From the NCBI GenBank assembly GCA_963816535.1, contig CAWFKW010000003.1:682001-746000 (forward strand): DNA of 64,000 nt, given 5' to 3'. Under the pieces are notes generated by a model. The model ran no database searches. It had not been told where the DNA came from and saw nothing but the letters and a program-made list of their open reading frames with translations. Source of the stretch: CAWFKW01 sp963816535. Lineage in GTDB: Bacteria > Bacteroidota > Ignavibacteria > Tepidaquicellales > OLB5. The stretch's first letter is position 1. Each line of letters opens with the position of its first letter. Position numbers and translations under genes: made by a program. Positions 34,845-43,306 of the stretch are shown in pieces.

Positions 34845-35648
34845 CTATTCTTCGCTAATATTACTTTTTAAATATAGAATCAAATCATATGTTTTAAAAA
34901 CAGATTTGAGATAATTTACTTTGGAAGCATTGAAAACATCGTCATGATAAAGATATATAACTCTCGTAAAAATTAGGTCATTCAAGACACTTCCCTTAGA
35001 ACTGTTGTTTTCCTGAATAGTCGTTTGAAGTATATTATCATTAATAATTAATGAATCATAAAATAGTGGTATAGTCTTCATAAATGTAAAGGTATTTCTT
35101 AAGTTTCTACATTTTGGGAAATAAAGACCAACGTAATATGAACGTGCTTCAAAATCGGTATGAACGCCAAGCCAAAACTTGAAAGTATCTAGTTCGGTTG
35201 CATAATTAAATTTCATTGCGGGCGTAAGATATTCACATGCGGGCATAAACTCTTTGAAAAAACGGTCAGAAAGCATAGTTCTTGTTGGTGAATATGCTTG
35301 ATTTTCGACATTAAGTTCATGGACAACGCAGATTAAAATGATAATTAGAAAAAAAGAAATACCCACTATTTTTAATTTATTCTTAATAGATTTTTGTTGT
35401 TTAAAAATCAAAATAGAGAGAACGGTTATTGAAAATATGACTATAAAAAAGCCTGCATATATGAGAGATTGCGCTGTTTTAAATATAAAGCCCGCAACAA
35501 GTATTAAAAAATTAACAATAATTGCAATTATAAATACAACTAAATAATGTTTTCTAAGTTTATGAAAATTAAAATCAAGTTTATCTGGTATCTCTTTCTT
35601 ATTGAGTTTGGAATTGCGCTTGGAATTATTATTTCGGCTTTTGTCCAT
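34845..35648 (-). CDS. IS passenger: membrane protein of unknown function
   Basis: 267 residues, not recognised. A Lys/Asn-rich hydrophilic N-terminus (about 1-33) is followed by three hydrophobic segments (about 35-55, 62-84, 92-110) and a soluble C-terminal region of about 155 residues containing two Cys (FMPACEYL, FPKCRNL). It starts 3 bp inside the left inverted repeat and is divergent from the transposase. AT-rich codon use matches the IS, not the host. It has no similarity that I can see to transposition proteins, so it is cargo of the element; role unknown. Confidence 0.65.
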   Translation of the reverse strand: MDKSRNNNSKRNSKLNKKEIPDKLDFNFHKLRKHYLVVFIIAIIVNFLILVAGFIFKTAQSLIYAGFFIVIFSITVLSILIFKQQKSIKNKLKIVGISFFLIIILICVVHELNVENQAYSPTRTMLSDRFFKEFMPACEYLTPAMKFNYATELDTFKFWLGVHTDFEARSYYVGLYFPKCRNLRNTFTFMKTIPLFYDSLIINDNILQTTIQENNSSKGSVLNDLIFTRVIYLYHDDVFNASKVNYLKSVFKTYDLILYLKSNISEE

Positions 35649-35697
35649 AAGTTTGGATAAAATCGCTATTTTTACTTAATTTATCAACCTAGATTTG

Positions 35698-35712
35698 TAT
35701 CATTGAATGATA
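35698..35712. promoter_or_regulatory. Palindrome between divergent passenger and transposase genes
   Basis: TATCATT-g-AATGATA, perfect 7-bp arms, in the 99-bp divergent intergenic region of the IS. It could be an operator for one or both genes. Confidence 0.35.
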
Positions 35713-35717
35713 CTGTT

Positions 35718-35736
35718 TTGTCCCAATAAGTAGTTA
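35718..35736. repeat. Internal partial copy of the IS inner end
   Basis: TTGTCCCAATAAGTAGTTA repeats the inner 9 bp of the right inverted repeat (TTGTCCCAA) and its TAGTTA with a shortened middle, in the same orientation as the right end. It may be a transposase binding site at its own promoter or the relic of an older IS end bracketing the passenger gene. Confidence 0.45.
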
Positions 35737-35747
35737 AATTTGTATAG

Positions 35748-36680
35748 ATGAAAACAAACTATACAAATATGAAATACAACAATTTAATACAGGTTTCGCA
35801 ATATTTTAGCAATGAAAACACATGCAAAGAGCATTTAGAGAAAATCCGTTGGAATGGTCATGTTATTTGTCCCCATTGCGGACACGAAAAAGTCTATAAA
35901 ACTAACAGAGGTTTTAAATGCGCTAATCCGAAATGTTACAAGAAATTTTCGGTAATCACTGGAACTTATTTTGAAAACACAAAGATTAAACTTAGCAAAT
36001 GGTTCTTAACATTGTACATAATTTCAGCGCACAAAAAAGGAATTTCAAGTTTGCAACTTTCAAGAGATATTGCGGTAACGCAAAAAACAGCATGGTTTAT
36101 GCTTCATAGAATAAGAGAAATGTTTAAAGAAAAAGCCCCCCAATTATTAAGTGGAATTGTTGAAGCGGATGAAACTTACATTGGCGGAAAAGATAAAAAT
36201 AAACACGCTAATAAAAGGGTTGCTAAAAATTATGGCAGAAGTTTAAAAACCAAATCAGTAGTTTTTGGAGTATATGAAAGAGGCGGCAAAATTGATTCAA
36301 TGCACATTGCAAACACAACAAGAGAAACAATACACCCAACTATGAAAAGTCTTGTTAAACAAGGTAGCAATTTAATAACGGATGAACATTCAGCATATAC
36401 AGAGCTTGACGGATACTACAAACATGACATAATAAAACATGCACAGAAACAATATGTAAAGGGGATCATTCACACAAATTCAATTGAAGGATTTTGGAGT
36501 TTATTAAAACGTGGAATTATCGGAATCTATCATTCAGTAAGCCCGAAACATTTAGAAAAATATTGCAATGAATTTGATTTCAGATACAATTCAAGAACAA
36601 TGAGCGAGCATGAAAGATTTGATAAGTCATTAAGTCAGTGTAACGGCAGAATTAAATATCATGAATTAATAGCAGACTAA
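35748..36680 (+). CDS. IS1595-family transposase
   Basis: 310-residue ISXO2-like DDE transposase. N-terminal zinc ribbon with CPHCGHEKVY and CANPKCYKKF (four Cys, about residues 42-68), then an HTH region (SSLQLSRDIAVTQKTAWFMLHRIR). The catalytic domain has EADETYIGGK (first Asp, about 143), ITDEHSAY (second Asp, about 207) and NSIEGFWSLLKRG (third-position N/E, about 241), as in this family. The length is complete and no internal stops are present, so it is probably functional. Confidence 0.95.
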   Translation: MKTNYTNMKYNNLIQVSQYFSNENTCKEHLEKIRWNGHVICPHCGHEKVYKTNRGFKCANPKCYKKFSVITGTYFENTKIKLSKWFLTLYIISAHKKGISSLQLSRDIAVTQKTAWFMLHRIREMFKEKAPQLLSGIVEADETYIGGKDKNKHANKRVAKNYGRSLKTKSVVFGVYERGGKIDSMHIANTTRETIHPTMKSLVKQGSNLITDEHSAYTELDGYYKHDIIKHAQKQYVKGIIHTNSIEGFWSLLKRGIIGIYHSVSPKHLEKYCNEFDFRYNSRTMSEHERFDKSLSQCNGRIKYHELIAD

Positions 36681-36859
36681 TGAATAAAAAGGAAACACCA
36701 AAAAAGCAAAGAATCAATAAGTATGAGGAAAAATTAAAGGTAAACGTTACCTTTGATGAAGTTCTTAATTTAATGCTTACTAAGCCGTTAAAAAAGAAAT
36801 CAAAGTCTTTCCCAAATAACGATACAGCTCAAAGTAATAGAAAAAGAAACAGTAAATAA
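36680..36859 (+). CDS. Small ORF overlapping transposase stop
   Basis: 59 codons starting at ATG 36680, overlapping the transposase stop as TAATG, a classic coupling arrangement. The product is very basic (MNKKETPKKQRINKYEEKL ... FDEVLNLMLTKPLKKK) with no signal peptide. Similar short Lys-rich proteins containing a FDE(V/L)L segment follow IS1595-type transposases in Bacteroidota, so it is probably an accessory DNA-binding or regulatory peptide of the element. Confidence 0.6.
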   Translation: MNKKETPKKQRINKYEEKLKVNVTFDEVLNLMLTKPLKKKSKSFPNNDTAQSNRKRNSK

Positions 36860-37084
36860 TTCTCGGAATCTTATTCCATTATTTGGGTATATAAAACATT
36901 CAAAGGCTGTATAGGCTAATAAAAAAATTGCTACATAGAAAATGACATCTTTTTTACGTTTTACTTTATATGGAGTTATATTATTTTGGTCTGCGGATTT
37001 CTTTTTTGACCGTTTTGCTATGTCATATATGAACCAAACAATTCCAGTTAATTTAAGTATTAAATCAATACTTTCATTGCTCAT
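36800..37084 (-). CDS. Possible small membrane protein inside the IS
   Basis: 94 codons with two or three hydrophobic stretches (LILKLTGIVWFIYDI near residue 8, then VIFYVAIFLLAYTAF and FTVSFSITLSCIVIW). It overlaps the 59-codon ORF antisense by 60 bp. An opposing 70-codon frame (36942-37154, plus) also looks hydrophobic because it is the complement. No SD. I do not recognise it; only one of the two opposing frames is likely to be real, and this one has the more ordinary composition. Confidence 0.4.
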   Translation of the reverse strand: MSNESIDLILKLTGIVWFIYDIAKRSKKKSADQNNITPYKVKRKKDVIFYVAIFLLAYTAFECFIYPNNGIRFRELFTVSFSITLSCIVIWERL

Positions 37085-37185
37085 AATTATAGCTGTTATT
37101 TATGATATTATTATTCGTTACAAAAATAGCAATAAAAAACCAAAAATTTTTTAATAAATGTTGTCCCAACTGATATATAGTTACC

Positions 37186-37200
37186 TTGTACAAAGGGGGG
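37186..37200. repeat. Right target duplication and half-palindrome
   Basis: TTGTACAA (37186-37193, direct copy of 34810-34817) followed by AGGGGGG, the right arm of the palindrome that was split by the IS. Confidence 0.9.
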
Positions 37201-37339
37201 AATATATGTTATACCCGGCAAAGTATTGCAAAAGAAGGCAATTCTTAAAGACAGACTTTTACTGATGGGGGTTCAAAAAAGAAAATGTCTTCATTTCTTT
37301 AAGAAAATTTTTAAAAAAATAATAAACTCGATCTTTTTT

Positions 37340-38221
37340 ATGCTCAAATTAATTTTAACGGTTCTATTCATATCAATTTTTTCAGCATTATCATATTCAC
37401 AATGGATATACCGCGATAGCAACACCGGCAAGTACGGAGTGAAAGACAAAAACGGCGCTCAGCTCATAAGCTCAGATTATGACGATATAATCAAGCTTGA
37501 CAGACTTGATAATTACCGCGCTACGCAGAGCAACGAGGCGTACTTTTACAATTCCCGCGGCGAACTTCTGAACAGAGTTCATTTTGACGAACTGGGCAAG
37601 TTCGAGTTTAATGCCGCGCGGATCAAGCAAAACGGACGCTATGGGCTGATAAACGAATTCGGCGATATAACTATTCCTGTTGTGTACGATGATTTGATCT
37701 GGTCTTTATGGAGCTATGCGGCGGTGAATAAGAACGGCCGCTGGGGCATCATGACGCTATCGGGAAATTCAGTCACACCGATTGTTTATGATACTATTAT
37801 AGCTTTCCCCTCCTCGGTTGAATATGCGCTGGTAAAACAGAACGGCAAATACGGTATTGTTGACATGATATCGGGAGAAATAACGCATAACTGCAATCTT
37901 GATGACTATTACTTTACCGGTAATAACTATATAAAATCGATAAAAGACGGAAAAGCAGGGCTGCTTCACTATGACGGAACCGCGCTTTTAAAACCGGAAT
38001 ATGACGATGTGCGGGTGGAAGATGATATCTTATACGGCGAAACATATTTTTACGTTAAATCAGGGAGCAAATGGGGAATCATCAGCGAAAGATACGGAGA
38101 GGTGTTTCCTGCCGGGTATGATGAGATTAGCGCAATCGACAAAAAGGGAATTGTAACGGCTCAAAAAGACGGGCTAGAGGTTCTGATTGATATCAGAAAA
38201 GGGGAGGTAAAAAATAAGTAG
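37340..38221 (+). CDS. Secreted WG-repeat protein
   Basis: 293 residues from the ATG at 37340, which opens a signal peptide (MLKLILTVLFISIFSALSYS); the frame extends to a TTG at 37226 but gives a basic, non-signal N-terminus. The mature protein is a chain of about six WG/KYG-type repeats: GKYGVKDKNGAQLIS, GRYGLINEFGDITIP, GRWGIMTLSGNSVTP, GKYGIVDMISGEITH, GKAGLLHYDGTALLK, SKWGIISERYGEVFP. WG-repeat proteins are beta-rich, usually periplasmic or surface, and of unknown function. Stands alone just after the IS. Confidence 0.85.
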   Translation: MLKLILTVLFISIFSALSYSQWIYRDSNTGKYGVKDKNGAQLISSDYDDIIKLDRLDNYRATQSNEAYFYNSRGELLNRVHFDELGKFEFNAARIKQNGRYGLINEFGDITIPVVYDDLIWSLWSYAAVNKNGRWGIMTLSGNSVTPIVYDTIIAFPSSVEYALVKQNGKYGIVDMISGEITHNCNLDDYYFTGNNYIKSIKDGKAGLLHYDGTALLKPEYDDVRVEDDILYGETYFYVKSGSKWGIISERYGEVFPAGYDEISAIDKKGIVTAQKDGLEVLIDIRKGEVKNK

Positions 38222-38381
38222 AACTCCAATATTGACTTATGGATTGGGAAGCAATTAATTATATTTAAAAGCGCCCGGAATTTAGCCCTGAACCGCTGAT
38301 GCAGCATGCAGGCTGTTTGAGAATTTTGAATCAAATTTTCCAAAACCCGGGGCAACTGGTTACTTTTAATTAACTTTTGCA

Positions 38382-40511
38382 ATGTATTACTTTTCAAGAA
38401 CTATTCTGATCATACCGCTAATGGCATTTATTAATTTTCATTCAGCCCTCTATAGCCAGGAACAAATCACATATCCCGAAACAAAGAAAGTTGAACAGGT
38501 TGACGATTATTTCGGAACGATGGTTGCCGATCCTTACCGCTGGCTTGAAGAAACCGACTCGCCTGAAACCAAAGAATGGATCGATAAAGAAAACAAGGTC
38601 ACGTTTGATTTCTTTAAACGAATACCGTTCAGGGACAAGATTAAAAAGAGGCTCACCGCGATATGGAACTATCCCAAATACTCCGCTCCGTTCAAAGCCG
38701 GGGAATATTACTTTTTTTATAAGAACGACGGGCTTCAGAACCAGTCTGTGTTATATATTCAGAAGGGCCTTGAGGGCGTGCCTTCCGTATTTCTTGACCC
38801 GAATAAATTCTCAGATGACGGCACTATTGCGCTTTCCGGAGCGCGCGTTTCGAACGACGAAAAATACCTGGCGTATACCGTTTCAAAAAGCGGCTCAGAC
38901 TGGGAAGAAATATATGTGAAAGAGATAGCCACAGGAAAAGAGCTTGCCGACCGCATAAAATGGGTTAAGTTTTCCGGAGCAAGCTGGTTTAAGGACGGTT
39001 TTTTCTACGGCAGGTTTGATGAACCGAAAAATGAAAATGAACTGACTTCAAAGAACGAATTCTATAAAGTTTATTATCACAGGCTTGGGACCGAACAGAG
39101 CGAAGATAAGATTGTACATGAAGACAAAACCAATCCCGACCGGGATGCCAGCATCTGGACAGGCGAAGATGAGAAATATCTTTTCATGTGGATAGGCGAG
39201 AAAGGAAAAAAAGGCAACTGCCTCTATTTTAAAAGCGCTTCGGAGCCGGATAGCGAATTCATGCCTGTAGAGGAAGACATGGATAACCACTACTGGACAA
39301 TTGAAAATACGGGCAGCAAACTTTTCCTGATGACCAACAAAGATGCGCCGAATTTTAAGATAATGTCGGTAGATCTGGACAACCCTGCCGAACCCTGGCA
39401 AACAGTCATAGCTGAAAAGGAATTTGACCTGGAAAACGCTAAGATAGTAGGCGGCAAGCTTATCACGATTTATCAGCAAGATGTAACTGAGCGGGTGTAC
39501 GTTCACGATATGAACGGGAAATTGCTTCATGAAGTTGAAATGCCGGCAGCGGGAAGCGCTTCAGGATTCAGCGGAAAGAAAAAAGATACCGAAGTTTTTT
39601 ACACATTCACTTCGATGATATATCCGCCGACAATTTACAGGTATGACGTTAAAAATAATAAGTCGGCGCTGTTCAGAAAATCAGAGGTAAAGTTCAACCC
39701 GGATGAATACGAATCGAAACAGGTATTTTTTTCAAGCAAAGACGGTACAAGGGTCCCCATGTTCATCGTGCATAAGAAGGGCATAAAGCTTGACGGGTCA
39801 AACCCGACTTACCTGTACGCATATGGCGGCTTTGATATAAGCCTGAACCCGTACTTCAGCATTTCGCGGCTGGTATTGCTTGAAAATGGCGGAGTGTTTG
39901 CCGTAGCTAATCTGCGCGGCGGCGGCGAATACGGGGAAAAATGGCACGAGGCAGGTATGAAGCTGGGTAAACAAAACGTATTCGATGATTTTATCGCGGC
40001 GGCGGAATATCTGATAAACGAAAACTATACATCTCCCCAAAAGCTCGCAATAGCAGGCGGCTCCAACGGCGGACTTTTAGTCGGGGCGGTTGAAAACCAA
40101 AGGCCTGAATTGTTCAGAGTTTGTTTCCCCGACGTGGGAGTTATGGATATGCTCAGGTTTAACAAATTTACTATTGGCGCCGCATGGGTCACTGAATACG
40201 GCTCAAGTGATAATGAAACTGATTTCAGGAACCTGTATTCATACTCGCCCCTTCATAATATAAAAGAAGGAGTTGATTATCCTGCCACGTTAGTAACTAC
40301 GGCCGATCACGACGACAGGGTTGTTCCGCTCCATTCTTTTAAATACATAGCCGCGCTCCAGGAAAAATACAAAGGGCCGAACCCGGTTTTAATTAGAATT
40401 GAAACCAAGGCGGGACACGGAAACGGGAAACCAACTTCAAAGCTCATAGATGAGCTTGCCGACACGTGGTCATTTATGTTCTATGAAATGGGTGTAACGC
40501 CGGGGTACTGA
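38382..40511 (+). CDS. Prolyl oligopeptidase family serine peptidase (S9A)
   Basis: 709 residues: signal-like N-terminus (MYYFSRTILIIPLMAFINFHSALYS), a beta-propeller domain (about 70-420) and a C-terminal alpha/beta-hydrolase domain. Catalytic triad positions visible: Ser in AGGSNGGLLVGA near residue 565, Asp in TADHDDRVVPLHS near 647, His in KAGHGNGKPTSK near 685. Length and N-terminal phrase DPYRWLEE fit prolyl endopeptidases, which cut short peptides after proline. Probably periplasmic or surface, nutritional peptide breakdown. Confidence 0.94.
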   Translation: MYYFSRTILIIPLMAFINFHSALYSQEQITYPETKKVEQVDDYFGTMVADPYRWLEETDSPETKEWIDKENKVTFDFFKRIPFRDKIKKRLTAIWNYPKYSAPFKAGEYYFFYKNDGLQNQSVLYIQKGLEGVPSVFLDPNKFSDDGTIALSGARVSNDEKYLAYTVSKSGSDWEEIYVKEIATGKELADRIKWVKFSGASWFKDGFFYGRFDEPKNENELTSKNEFYKVYYHRLGTEQSEDKIVHEDKTNPDRDASIWTGEDEKYLFMWIGEKGKKGNCLYFKSASEPDSEFMPVEEDMDNHYWTIENTGSKLFLMTNKDAPNFKIMSVDLDNPAEPWQTVIAEKEFDLENAKIVGGKLITIYQQDVTERVYVHDMNGKLLHEVEMPAAGSASGFSGKKKDTEVFYTFTSMIYPPTIYRYDVKNNKSALFRKSEVKFNPDEYESKQVFFSSKDGTRVPMFIVHKKGIKLDGSNPTYLYAYGGFDISLNPYFSISRLVLLENGGVFAVANLRGGGEYGEKWHEAGMKLGKQNVFDDFIAAAEYLINENYTSPQKLAIAGGSNGGLLVGAVENQRPELFRVCFPDVGVMDMLRFNKFTIGAAWVTEYGSSDNETDFRNLYSYSPLHNIKEGVDYPATLVTTADHDDRVVPLHSFKYIAALQEKYKGPNPVLIRIETKAGHGNGKPTSKLIDELADTWSFMFYEMGVTPGY

Positions 40512-40591
40512 CGCGAATTACAATCTGATGTTGCAGCCACGGCCTGTAGGTGTGGATTAATAAGCTACAAAATAAAGGAGTTTCTTTGCGA

Positions 40592-40622
40592 TTCGTGCCA
40601 CGACACGGAGTCGTGGCACGAA
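40592..40622. repeat. Palindrome TTCGTGCCACGAC...GTCGTGGCACGAA
   Basis: Perfect 13-bp arms with a 5-nt loop between convergent genes. A second copy with one change lies at 59167-59195 and a half-copy near 51195-51209. It may also stop transcription from either side. Confidence 0.7.
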
Positions 40623-40625
40623 AAC

Positions 40626-41021
40626 TCATCTCCCCAAAATAAATGCATCCTTTGGAATGAAGAGTTTGTGTCCCTCGGGAAAGGTAAGCTCTATTCCGTC
40701 GACAGCCCATATTACACGCAACTTCTGAATTGAGCTTTCATCAATGATTCCTGTGATCGGATAATTCAATACGTGGCCGTAATCTTTATCTTCTTTTCTT
40801 GAGATCATAATGTAATAATGGTGTGATATTGTCTGCTGCTGTTTTATGACTCGCAAACAATATGTAATATCGCCGGAATATTTTATGTAATTCCCCTGGC
40901 ATGATTCCAGAATTACTTTGTTTGACCAGCTTACGCCAAAATACTCAGTCACGAATGCAAAGGTGAAAAACAAAAGAAGCAGTGAACCTGCGGTAATTAC
41001 AGCGGTATTTATTTTTTTCAA
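40626..41021 (-). CDS. Hypothetical membrane-anchored protein
   Basis: 131 residues with one N-terminal hydrophobic segment (AVITAGSLLLLFFTFAFV, about 7-24), either a membrane anchor or uncleaved signal. The rest is a small mixed domain with two Cys (ESCQGNYIKY, ITYCLRVIK) and the C-terminal GHKLFIPKDAFILGR. I do not recognise it. It follows the two acetyltransferase genes by 23 bp on the same strand. Confidence 0.65.
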   Translation of the reverse strand: MKKINTAVITAGSLLLLFFTFAFVTEYFGVSWSNKVILESCQGNYIKYSGDITYCLRVIKQQQTISHHYYIMISRKEDKDYGHVLNYPITGIIDESSIQKLRVIWAVDGIELTFPEGHKLFIPKDAFILGR

Positions 41022-41044
41022 AATGTAAGATTATTATTTCAGAA

Positions 41045-41506
41045 TTATTCGGAGTTATGTCTGTAAATCATTTTATAATGAGATTTGCTTTCATCGAATA
41101 CTTCAAAACCCAATCTTAGATAAAATTCTTTTGCCCTTGGGTTCACTTTTAAAACCTGAAGCTTAACGCACTTGTTTTCTTTTAATGCATGTGCCATTAC
41201 GCTTTTCATAAGCTCTTTGCCTATTCCCATGGATTGGTATTTATCTATTATATATATACCGGTAACTAAAATCGCGTCATCTTCAGGAATTTCTTCAAGC
41301 GTTGCAACGGGAACTCCGTCAATTTCTACAATGTAAAGGATCTCAGGGTTAAAATCCTCCAGGTGATATTTCCATTGCCAGTCCTCATCCCATCCCCAGG
41401 TTTGCTTAACATATTCGCCTAGGGCGTTCTTCCTTATATCATAAGATGCCTGAAGGTCTGCGGTGGTTGCTTTTCTGATTGTGTAATTTATCATGGCAGA
41501 ATTCAA
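41045..41506 (-). CDS. GNAT-family N-acetyltransferase
   Basis: 153 residues with a GNAT fold: ATTADLQASYDIRKNAL at the N-terminus, the acetyl-CoA-binding loop region KYQSMGIGKELMKSVMAHA (Q/R-x-x-G-x-G/A pattern) near residue 95, and FYLRLGFEVFDES near 130. Transfers acetyl from acetyl-CoA to an amine; acceptor unknown. It follows the second acetyltransferase gene by 6 bp in a minus-strand operon. Confidence 0.88.
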   Translation of the reverse strand: MNSAMINYTIRKATTADLQASYDIRKNALGEYVKQTWGWDEDWQWKYHLEDFNPEILYIVEIDGVPVATLEEIPEDDAILVTGIYIIDKYQSMGIGKELMKSVMAHALKENKCVKLQVLKVNPRAKEFYLRLGFEVFDESKSHYKMIYRHNSE

Positions 41507-41512
41507 CAGGAT

Positions 41513-42100
41513 TCAGCTTACACCCTCAAAATATTTCTCTTTTACATTTTTCCACTCATCTTTCAGGATGCTGAAATAGACAGTATCTCTTCTTCTTCCG
41601 TTATAAACCTGCATATGGCTTCTGAAAATACCTTCCTGTGTCGCTCCGATTCTTAACAACGCTTTGCGTGAAGCCTGATTCAGCGCGTCGGTTTTAAATT
41701 CAACGCGAATAATATCCATTTCATTGAATGCATATTCCAATAACAAATGCTTACAGTATTTATTCAAACCGGTTCCCTGATAAGCTTTAGCCAGCCATGT
41801 TGAACCGATTTCAAGGCGTTTATCTTCCATCGCAATGTTCATATAAGTAGTGCAGCCCGCCGTCTGCCCTGAAGGTTTATCTATTATTATAAATGGAATC
41901 CGTGATCTATTTTTATAATCTGCAAACTGTCTATTGAACATATCCTGCAGATCGTATTCACCTTGCATTTTGTAAGGATATTGTTTCCAGATATCCGGAT
42001 CAAAAGCAATTTTCTTAAGCTCGCCATAATCGCTCTGCTTCATATTCCTTATGAGAGCTCGCTGATTTTCAAGCGTTATTTCGTCTTTAAAAAAGTCCAT
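41513..42100 (-). CDS. GNAT-family N-acetyltransferase (RimJ/RimL-like)
   Basis: 195 residues resembling the RimJ/RimL/Ats1 branch of GNAT enzymes: ENQRALIRNMKQSDYGELKK near the N-terminus, GSTWLAKAYQGTGLNKYCKHLLLEYAF region (about 100-126) and LNQASRKALLRIGATQEGIFRSH (about 142-164). Modifies protein N-termini or small amines. It lies 9 bp after the methyltransferase gene and 6 bp before the next acetyltransferase gene. Not a paralog of its GNAT neighbour by close similarity. Confidence 0.88.
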   Translation of the reverse strand: MDFFKDEITLENQRALIRNMKQSDYGELKKIAFDPDIWKQYPYKMQGEYDLQDMFNRQFADYKNRSRIPFIIIDKPSGQTAGCTTYMNIAMEDKRLEIGSTWLAKAYQGTGLNKYCKHLLLEYAFNEMDIIRVEFKTDALNQASRKALLRIGATQEGIFRSHMQVYNGRRRDTVYFSILKDEWKNVKEKYFEGVS

Positions 42101-42109
42101 AAGTTTGAA

Positions 42110-42871
42110 CTAATTCCTCACGCTGCAAACATAGATCTGTTTTGGCGAACCGGTGTTAAACTCCGCGCGATCGAAATTACCATAAATGTGTTCAATTTTG
42201 AAACCTGCGTGTATTAACAGCGCCTGAAGTTCCCGTGGATAAAATATTCTCATATCCAAATCCTCTGAGAAATCCCTATCCCCTATCTTGTAATGCCATT
42301 TTACGTGGTTTATCTGAGTAGCGCGGTCATAAAAATTATTCTCGGTCAGAATTACTTTCTCGCCTGTATCAGGGTCAGGGTATGCGCCAACAGGATACGA
42401 TACGCTTTGGTCGCGCGTGAAGTATTTAAAATCAGGGTTAAAGAAATCGACAATAAATCTTCCGTCAGGCAGCAGGTGTTTTCTGACGCTGTTGAGGCAG
42501 CCGTTGACGCTTTCCAGGTCAAGCAGGTGCGCTATAGAATTGAACGGAAATATAACCAAATTGAATTTTTTATCTATTTCAAAGTTACGTATGTCGCCTT
42601 TGATAAAATTAATTTTAGCGCCGGCTTCGGCGGCGTCAACTGCGGCGCTGTTAAGCATCCCTGATGAGATATCTATCCCTGTTACGTCAAATCCCGATTT
42701 AGCTATGGGGATCGATACTCTGCCTGTGCCGCAGGCCAGCTCAAGAACCGGGTCGCCGTAATTTACGCTTTGTTCAAGATAGAAGGGAATATCTACCGAG
42801 AAATCTTTCTGCTGCGCATCATAATGCCTGCCGTCATAATAAAACGGTTCCGTGTTTTTAATTTTTTTCAC
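42110..42871 (-). CDS. Class I SAM-dependent methyltransferase
   Basis: 253 residues. SAM-binding motif I VLELACGTGRVSIPIA near residue 43, motif II DVTGIDISSGML near 63, and VIFPFNSIAHL near 107. Start is GTG (GTGAAAAAAATT); no ATG is better placed. First gene of a tight minus-strand run with two acetyltransferases. Methyl acceptor unknown; small-molecule or protein substrate both possible. Confidence 0.88.
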   Translation of the reverse strand: MKKIKNTEPFYYDGRHYDAQQKDFSVDIPFYLEQSVNYGDPVLELACGTGRVSIPIAKSGFDVTGIDISSGMLNSAAVDAAEAGAKINFIKGDIRNFEIDKKFNLVIFPFNSIAHLLDLESVNGCLNSVRKHLLPDGRFIVDFFNPDFKYFTRDQSVSYPVGAYPDPDTGEKVILTENNFYDRATQINHVKWHYKIGDRDFSEDLDMRIFYPRELQALLIHAGFKIEHIYGNFDRAEFNTGSPKQIYVCSVRN

Positions 42872-42894
42872 GTGAATTATAAACCCATTTGTCA

Positions 42895-42949
42895 GGACTA
42901 AAGTCCGGATTTTTTTCGTCCGTTAATACCCTGCCCCAAAAGGACAGGG
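42895..42949. repeat. Two adjacent palindromes
   Basis: GGACT-aa-AGTCC (42895-42906) and CCCTG...CAGGG (42929-42949) upstream of the methyltransferase. Both look like members of the dispersed intergenic repeats found elsewhere in the window. Confidence 0.5.
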
Positions 42950-43006
42950 TTATTTATTAACTGTAACTTGTAAAATGCACTTTTCAATCTTTCACTTATT
43001 CAATTC

Positions 43007-43034
43007 GTAATTAGTAATTAGTAATTAGTAATTG
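43007..43034. repeat. Four tandem copies of GTAATTA, overlapping a stop codon
   Basis: Seven-base unit repeated 3.9 times from 43007 to 43034; it covers the last two codons and stop of the helix-hairpin-helix gene, so slippage would alter its C-terminus. Confidence 0.7.
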
Positions 43035-43306
43035 CTTTTCCAGTTCCACCATTTCAGTTTTTCGGGCTCATGTTTTTGATTTGACGCATAATAAACTGCG
43101 CAGCGAAATGCATATAACAGGCATCTATCCTGTACTACTCCGGCATGAATGTTGGATTTATTATAAAGTACTTCCGGATTCCTGTTTTTTAGTTGGGATA
43201 CTTTTGTTATGCCGATATTTATCAGGTCATTGGCAATTGACTTCCCCACTCCCGGAATCTGCATCAGCTCCTTCAACTGTCCTTTTCTGGTTTCAGCGCT
43301 GTTCAT
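43025..43306 (-). CDS. Helix-hairpin-helix protein, Cdd1-like
   Basis: 93 residues. LMQIPGVGKSIANDLINIGITKVSQLKNR (about 14-42) is a helix-hairpin-helix DNA-binding motif (core IPGVGKSIANDL). The remainder (LYNKSNIHAGVVQDRCLLYAFRCAVYYAS, about 47-75) matches the small 'pathogenicity locus' (Cdd1) family layout. Probably binds DNA non-specifically; its biological role is unknown. The stop lies in a 7-bp tandem repeat. Confidence 0.75.
   Translation of the reverse strand: MNSAETRKGQLKELMQIPGVGKSIANDLINIGITKVSQLKNRNPEVLYNKSNIHAGVVQDRCLLYAFRCAVYYASNQKHEPEKLKWWNWKSNY

Larger units (their letters stand above)
34818..37185 (+). mobile_element. IS1595-family insertion sequence with passenger gene
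   Basis: 2368-bp element bounded by 25-bp inverted repeats (34818-34842 and 37161-37185, two mismatches, outer ends GGCAAC/GGTAAC, inner ends TTGGGACAA/TTGTCCCAA). It is flanked by the direct 8-bp duplication TTGTACAA, the size expected for IS1595. It contains the transposase, a short overlapping ORF, a passenger membrane-protein gene on the opposite strand and a small putative membrane ORF. Base composition is visibly more AT-rich than the surroundings. Intact transposase and ends suggest recent, possibly active, insertion. Confidence 0.92.

Noticed and set aside
36942..37154. 70-codon hydrophobic plus-strand ORF in the IS
   Set aside because: Hydrophobicity arises from the complement of the opposing 94-codon frame; not convincing as an independent gene.
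34803..37200. Reading the IS ends as 40-bp inverted repeats from the C/G runs inward
   Set aside because: The outer 15 bp are target sequence: TTGTACAA is a direct 8-bp duplication and the C/G runs belong to the interrupted palindrome, so the true ends are 25 bp.
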